From Methylomicrobium lacus LW14 (GTDB lineage: Bacteria > Pseudomonadota > Gammaproteobacteria > Methylococcales > Methylomonadaceae): a stretch of 64,000 nt of DNA. The stretch is from contig NZ_AZUN01000001.1 of NCBI RefSeq assembly GCF_000527095.1, positions 3,423,501-3,487,500 of the forward strand, given 5' to 3'. This document shows positions 60,320 to 64,000 of the stretch, one piece after another. Both the position numbers and the translations under genes were made by a program. The first letter of the stretch is position 1; every line of letters begins with the position of its first letter. The notes under the pieces are model-generated. The model was not told where the DNA came from. It searched no databases and saw only the letters and a program-made list of their open reading frames with translations.

Positions 60320-61186
60320 TTATTCAATATTCTGAATCTGCTCCCGAATTTGCTCGATCAGCACCTTCAGTTCGATCGAGATTTTGGTGATTTCCTTATC
60401 GGACGATTTTGCGCCCATCGTGTTCGCTTCGCGGTTCATTTCCTGCATCAGAAAATCGAGCCGCCGGCCGACCGGTTCGTCCTGCTGGACCACGCGCAAC
60501 ACTTCCGTGATATGCGTCTCGAGCCGGTCCAGTTCTTCGGCGATGTCGAGTTTTTGCGTCAGAAACACCAGTTCCTGTTCGAGCCGGTCGAAATCGGGCT
60601 GGGCGACCATATCGGTGATACGGTCCTTCAGTTTGTTGCGGATCGCTTGCAGGACGTCGGGCATGCGTTTTTGGGCGGCTTCCGTATAAAGCTGCATTTT
60701 CCGGCAACGGTCCTCAATCAGCACTTGCAGTTGCTGGCCTTCGCGCTCGCGCACTTCCAGCAGCTTCAGCAAGGTCCGGTTGACCAGTGCGGTAATGCCC
60801 CGGTTCAGTTCGTCCTTGTCCAGTTCGGGTTCCTGCTGGATGCCCGGAAAGGCCAGCACCTCGAGCGCGGAAAAGGATTGCGGGGCGGTCATTTGTTCCT
60901 CGATCTGCCGTGCCGCGGTCAAGAGCGCGGCGACCGCGTCACGGTTAACGAACAGGCTTTGCGAATCCTTGATTTGTTTCTTGCTGGTGATCGTGCATTC
61001 GATCTTGCCGCGGCTGATCTTTGCCATAATTGCGGAGCGTATTTCGGTCTCGGCAAAACGCAGGCGTTCCGGCAGCTTGATCAGGATGTCGGTATAACGG
61101 TGATTAACCGAACGTAACTCACAATTAACCGTCAGTACGCCGATTTCGGTTTCACTGCTGGCAAACGCCGTCATACTTTTAGTCAT
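60320..61186 (-). CDS. yicC: YicC-family endoribonuclease
   Basis: A 288-residue protein with the YicC N-terminal block MTKSMTAFASSETEIGVLTVNCELRSVNHRY, recognised by SMTAF...R..NhRy-type residues. The RGKIECTI strand follows. The C-terminal DUF1732 domain has EELDRLETHITEVLRVVQQDEPVGRRLDFLMQEMNREANTMGAKS. The family is a metal-dependent RNase that acts on small RNAs and mRNA in E. coli. AGGTG is before the ATG at 61184-61186. It is divergent from the kinase gene 43 bp away. Length is normal. Confidence 0.95.
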   Translation of the reverse strand: MTKSMTAFASSETEIGVLTVNCELRSVNHRYTDILIKLPERLRFAETEIRSAIMAKISRGKIECTITSKKQIKDSQSLFVNRDAVAALLTAARQIEEQMTAPQSFSALEVLAFPGIQQEPELDKDELNRGITALVNRTLLKLLEVREREGQQLQVLIEDRCRKMQLYTEAAQKRMPDVLQAIRNKLKDRITDMVAQPDFDRLEQELVFLTQKLDIAEELDRLETHITEVLRVVQQDEPVGRRLDFLMQEMNREANTMGAKSSDKEITKISIELKVLIEQIREQIQNIE

Positions 61187-61229
61187 TATTCACCTATAAT
61201 AAGCGGGGCTTAGAATCGAATGTGCACAG

Positions 61230-62132
61230 ATGGCGGAATATTACGAACCCGAAACCTATCCAAAAGAATGGAACTATCTCCAAACCGGCACCATTATAGA
61301 CCAGTATGTGATCGAACGGGAATTGGCGCACGGCGGATTTAGTTCGGTTTATCTGGCGAGACAGACTTCCGATCAGGTTCAGGTGGCGATCAAGGAGTAT
61401 TTGCCGCGCAAATTGGCGCACCGGACCTGGAACAATGTGGTCGTGGTCAACGACGAAGAGTCTCAGGCCTTGTTCAAGCGCGGCCGGCGGCTGTTTTTTG
61501 AAGAAGCCCGCGTGCTGGCGACCTTGAAGCATCCGAACATCGTCGAAGTGATCAATTTTTTTGAAGCCAATTCGACCGCTTACATGGTGATGGTTTACAG
61601 CTATGGCGTCACGCTCGAAAAAGTGTTGGCGAAGAAAGGCCGGGATGCCAGCGAAGCCTTCGTCAAAGCGGTATTCAATACCTTATTGGACGGCGTCGGC
61701 CACATTCATGAATACGGCTATCTGCATCTGGACATCAAGCCGGCGAATATTCTGGTGCGCCCCGGCAATGATTCGGTATTGCTCGATTTCGGCGCGTTCC
61801 AGGCCTTTCCGGCCGCCAAACTCCCGCAGCAGACCAAGGTGTTGACGAAGGGATTTTCGCCGATCGAGCAATATAATCTGTGTGCGCCGCTCGGGCCGTG
61901 GACCGATATTTATGCGATCGGTGCGAGCATGCGCGCCTGTTTGGAGTTGAAATCGCCGCAGCCGGCGCCCGAACGCGCCGAAAAAGACATGGTGGAGCCC
62001 GCGGCAAAAGTCTTCAAGAAGAAATATTCCGCGCCGTTATTGCAGGCGATCGACTGGGCGATGGGGCTTTATCCGAAGGATAGGCCGCAATCCGCCTCCG
62101 AACTCAGGGCAGCGTTGAACGCCGAAGCCTAG
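61230..62132 (+). CDS. Hanks-type serine/threonine protein kinase
   Basis: A 300-residue cytoplasmic kinase with a complete core: Gly-rich loop LAHGGFSSVYLA (residues ~31-42), catalytic Lys in VAIKEY, the Glu-bearing helix (FFEEARVLATLKHPNIV), catalytic loop HLDIKPANIL and metal-binding LLDFGAF. The loop has HLD in place of HRD, so it is a non-RD kinase and may not need activation-loop phosphorylation. SPIEQY...WTDIYAIGA completes the C-lobe. No sensor or membrane segment follows. It converges on the ATP-grasp gene with only 4 bp between the stop codons and starts 43 bp from yicC in divergent direction. Targets are unknown. Confidence 0.9.
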   Translation: MAEYYEPETYPKEWNYLQTGTIIDQYVIERELAHGGFSSVYLARQTSDQVQVAIKEYLPRKLAHRTWNNVVVVNDEESQALFKRGRRLFFEEARVLATLKHPNIVEVINFFEANSTAYMVMVYSYGVTLEKVLAKKGRDASEAFVKAVFNTLLDGVGHIHEYGYLHLDIKPANILVRPGNDSVLLDFGAFQAFPAAKLPQQTKVLTKGFSPIEQYNLCAPLGPWTDIYAIGASMRACLELKSPQPAPERAEKDMVEPAAKVFKKKYSAPLLQAIDWAMGLYPKDRPQSASELRAALNAEA

Positions 62133-62136
62133 CCGC

Positions 62137-63609
62137 TCAAAGTCCCTTGCTGCGGTTTTCCATGCGCCGCAGCAATTCTTCCATGATCAGCCGATAGAGT
62201 TCGTCGCCCAAATATTTGTCCTCGACGCCGCTGTCGATATTCGGATTGTCGTTCACCTCGATCACATAGCCCTTGCCGTTTTTCTCCTTCACATCGACGC
62301 CGTAAAAACCGTTGCCGATCGGCTGGGTCGCTTTCAGCGCCGCATCGAGCACCGCTTTGGGCACTTCAAAGGTCGGCAAGGTATCGAAATTGCCCGCATC
62401 AATCCGGCTGCCGCCGTGCCGGTAGATCTGCCAGTGATTCTTGACCATGTAATAGCGGCAGGCAAACAAGGCCTTGTTGTTGAAGATGCCGATGCGCCAG
62501 TCGAAATCGGTATAAAGAAATTCCTGCGCCAACAGCAGCGCCGATTTTTGAAACAGCTCGGGCAGCTTCTGCTCCAGTTCCTGGCGGTTGTTCACCTTGG
62601 CGATGCCGCGCGAAAACGAGCCGTCCGGGATCTTGATCACGACCGGATAGCCGGCTTCGGCCTCCAGCCGGTCCAGATGGACCACATTGCCCTTGTGCAG
62701 CAGCCAGGTCTTCGGCGACGGCACCTTGTGCGTGCGGAACAGGTCGGCCAGATAAACCTTGTTCGTGCAGCGCAGCATCGAGGTCGGATCGTCGATCACG
62801 ACCAGGCCTTCGGCTTCGGCCTTTTTCGCGAAACGGTAGGTATGGTGGTCGATCGCGGTGGTCTCGCGGATGAACAGGCCGTCGAACTCGGGCAGGCGCA
62901 CATAATGCTGTTGGGTGATCAATTCGACATCGATGCCGAGTTGGCGGCCGGCGTTGACGAACTTTTTCAGCGCGCCGCGGTTGCTCGGCGGCAGCTCTTC
63001 CTCCGGATTGACCAGGATCGCCAGATCATAACGCGTCGCCTTGCGCACGCGCTCCTTGCGCCAGACCTTCTTGCTGAATTGATCGAGCGCCTCGGCGAAC
63101 AGGGTCTGCTGCGCATCGTCGAGACTGCGGTGCGAGACCGCGCGCAAGGCGTTGATCTCCCAGCGGTCCCGATAACTCAAGGTGACTTCGAGCACCGGAC
63201 ACGAAAAGCGCTCGAACAACAACCGCGCGACATCCTGAAAAGCCGGGTCCGGCGTGGTGCCGAAGAAGCTGAGCAGGCGGAATTCCTCCTGTTTATTTTT
63301 GGTTTTGAAGGCCTTCGCCAGGGTCTGCGACAAATCCTCGATCTGTAGTCGGTACAAGGCTTTCTTGCCCAAATCGTTCAGCACCTTGACCGACGGGATC
63401 ACATGGTGGCCGCGCGCTTCGGCCAAGAGCGAGCAGTAATAGCCGTCGGACAAATACCGGTAGCTGCCGCACAGATTGATCACCCGCACGCGCTCGTCCG
63501 CGCCGCCCTGATCGGTGGCCAGATAGGATTCAAAAGGGATCACATGCTCGCTGGGATAATAAGGGCTCCAGTCGGCCAGATCGTCAACAACCAGTACGGT
63601 GCGCGCCAT
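62137..63609 (-). CDS. RimK-like ATP-grasp ligase with RLAN N-terminal domain
   Basis: A 490-residue protein. The first ~200 residues match the RimK-like ATP-grasp N-terminal domain (RLAN): VLVVDDLADWSPYYPSEHVIPFESYL, LCGSYRYLSDGYYCSLLAEARGHHVIP. The ATP-grasp part (~290-480) has NKVYLADLFRTHKVPSPKTWLL, YPVVIKIPDGSFSRGIAKV, LAQEFLYTDFDWRIGIFNNKALFACRYYM and YGVDVKEKNGKGYVIEVNDNPNIDSG, with the last holding metal-binding Glu and Asn. Members ligate amino acids (typically Glu) to peptides or proteins, but the substrate of this branch is not known. The ATG at 63607-63609 fits. Tail-to-tail with the Ser/Thr kinase gene. The next 190 bp show no gene. Confidence 0.88.
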   Translation of the reverse strand: MARTVLVVDDLADWSPYYPSEHVIPFESYLATDQGGADERVRVINLCGSYRYLSDGYYCSLLAEARGHHVIPSVKVLNDLGKKALYRLQIEDLSQTLAKAFKTKNKQEEFRLLSFFGTTPDPAFQDVARLLFERFSCPVLEVTLSYRDRWEINALRAVSHRSLDDAQQTLFAEALDQFSKKVWRKERVRKATRYDLAILVNPEEELPPSNRGALKKFVNAGRQLGIDVELITQQHYVRLPEFDGLFIRETTAIDHHTYRFAKKAEAEGLVVIDDPTSMLRCTNKVYLADLFRTHKVPSPKTWLLHKGNVVHLDRLEAEAGYPVVIKIPDGSFSRGIAKVNNRQELEQKLPELFQKSALLLAQEFLYTDFDWRIGIFNNKALFACRYYMVKNHWQIYRHGGSRIDAGNFDTLPTFEVPKAVLDAALKATQPIGNGFYGVDVKEKNGKGYVIEVNDNPNIDSGVEDKYLGDELYRLIMEELLRRMENRSKGL

Positions 63610-63803
63610 AGTAAAATTTATTCCTTAACTCGGAAAGTCAGCATTTTGAAACCACTTGCCGCGATAGACAAGTCATAAGCTCGGGATGTTCGGGGAGGCG
63701 GATTAATTTTAGCCGCAATCAGGAGGATATGGTATTGGGGCGCGGATTAACGGGGCATGAATGCGGGAAAATGCAGTGAGGGATTATTGATGTAACGCGC
63801 AGA

Positions 63804-64000
63804 TCAAATCCCTGGCGTGGATGTTTTGCTTTCCCTCCGCAGTAATTCGGCCTTGCGTTCTACGCCCCAACGATAGCCGGACAGGCTGCCGTCGGACCGG
63901 ACTGCGCGATGACAGGGAATCGCCACCGCCAAGGTATTGGCCGCGCAAGCCGTGGCTACTGCACGCACCGCTTTCGTCGAGCCGATACTTTTAGCGATTT
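63804..64000 (-). CDS. Ada-like methylated-DNA-protein cysteine methyltransferase, 5' end beyond window
   Basis: The last 65 codons, read leftwards from the window edge to a TGA at 63804-63806. They contain the active-site IPCHRAVRSDGSLSGYRWG, with the alkyl-accepting cysteine, preceded by RAVATACAANTLAVA and followed by VERKAELLRRES. The GYRWGVERK form is typical of the C-terminal half of bifunctional Ada proteins rather than Ogt, so ada is likely. It repairs O6-methylguanine by transferring the alkyl group to itself. The rest of the gene and any DNA-binding domain lie outside. Confidence 0.88.
   Translation of the reverse strand, partial: IAKSIGSTKAVRAVATACAANTLAVAIPCHRAVRSDGSLSGYRWGVERKAELLRRESKTSTPGI

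Overview
The window is chromosomal DNA of a GC-rich gammaproteobacterium. This rests on a CmoM-type tRNA methyltransferase, a full-length DnaE, PbpC, Lgt, ThyA, YicC, a NodT/EmrAB-type efflux operon, and abundant REP palindromes with a RAYT relic. A methanotroph-like (Methylococcales) host is my inference from overall gene character; no diagnostic methane-oxidation gene is present. I see no tRNA, rRNA, CRISPR array, intact insertion sequence or replication origin.

Layout. 0-2.2 kb: end of an EAL-like protein, cmoM, and a ParE-type toxin-antitoxin pair. 2.2-6.0 kb: accessory DNA with a small coiled-coil protein, an orphan RNase A-like toxin domain, an EF-hand protein, a 1-Cys peroxiredoxin flanked by two copies of a ~120-bp repeat, a truncated RAYT transposase and REP elements. 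6.0-12.4 kb: housekeeping genes dnaE, ppa, thyA and lgt. 12.6-14.6 kb: an overlapping three-gene redox operon (pentaheme cytochrome, DUF3365 monoheme protein, His-rich membrane protein). 15.3-17.7 kb: pbpC. 17.8-31.2 kb: a four-gene operon of DUF11/Ig-like surface proteins of 195, 958, 2113 and 1079 residues; the third ends in a very large predicted outer-membrane beta-barrel. 32-34.5 kb: gpmI and a VapBC-type pair. 35.0-35.8 kb: a low-GC pair of unknown genes. 36.1-42.0 kb: a 1966-residue alpha-2-macroglobulin with an intact CTEQ thioester. 42.3-44.0 kb: a HipA-like kinase lacking its N-subdomain, translationally coupled to a HIRAN protein. 44.0-48.2 kb: a tripartite drug efflux operon. 48.4-52.7 kb: a lipoprotein/membrane pair divergent from a LysR regulator with a clean T-N11-A box, then an unusual pyruvate kinase. 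52.8-59.8 kb: a same-strand set of CHASE2 cyclase, FecR-TPR-barrel protein, small Cys-rich membrane protein and Crp-type regulator. 60.3-64 kb: yicC, a Ser/Thr kinase, a RimK-like ATP-grasp protein and the end of an Ada-like methyltransferase.

How it may work together. The best candidates for an undescribed system are (1) the DUF11 operon, where a giant barrel protein and three secreted relatives sharing N- or C-terminal modules look like parts of one surface structure; (2) the CHASE2 cyclase, FecR-TPR-barrel and Crp set, which contains a possible envelope sensor, a cyclic-nucleotide producer and a cyclic-nucleotide receptor; and (3) the split HipA/HIRAN module, which has no HipB-type DNA-binding partner. 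The cell-wall pair alpha-2-macroglobulin and PbpC, usually neighbours, is here separated by about 18 kb holding the DUF11 operon and several accessory modules.
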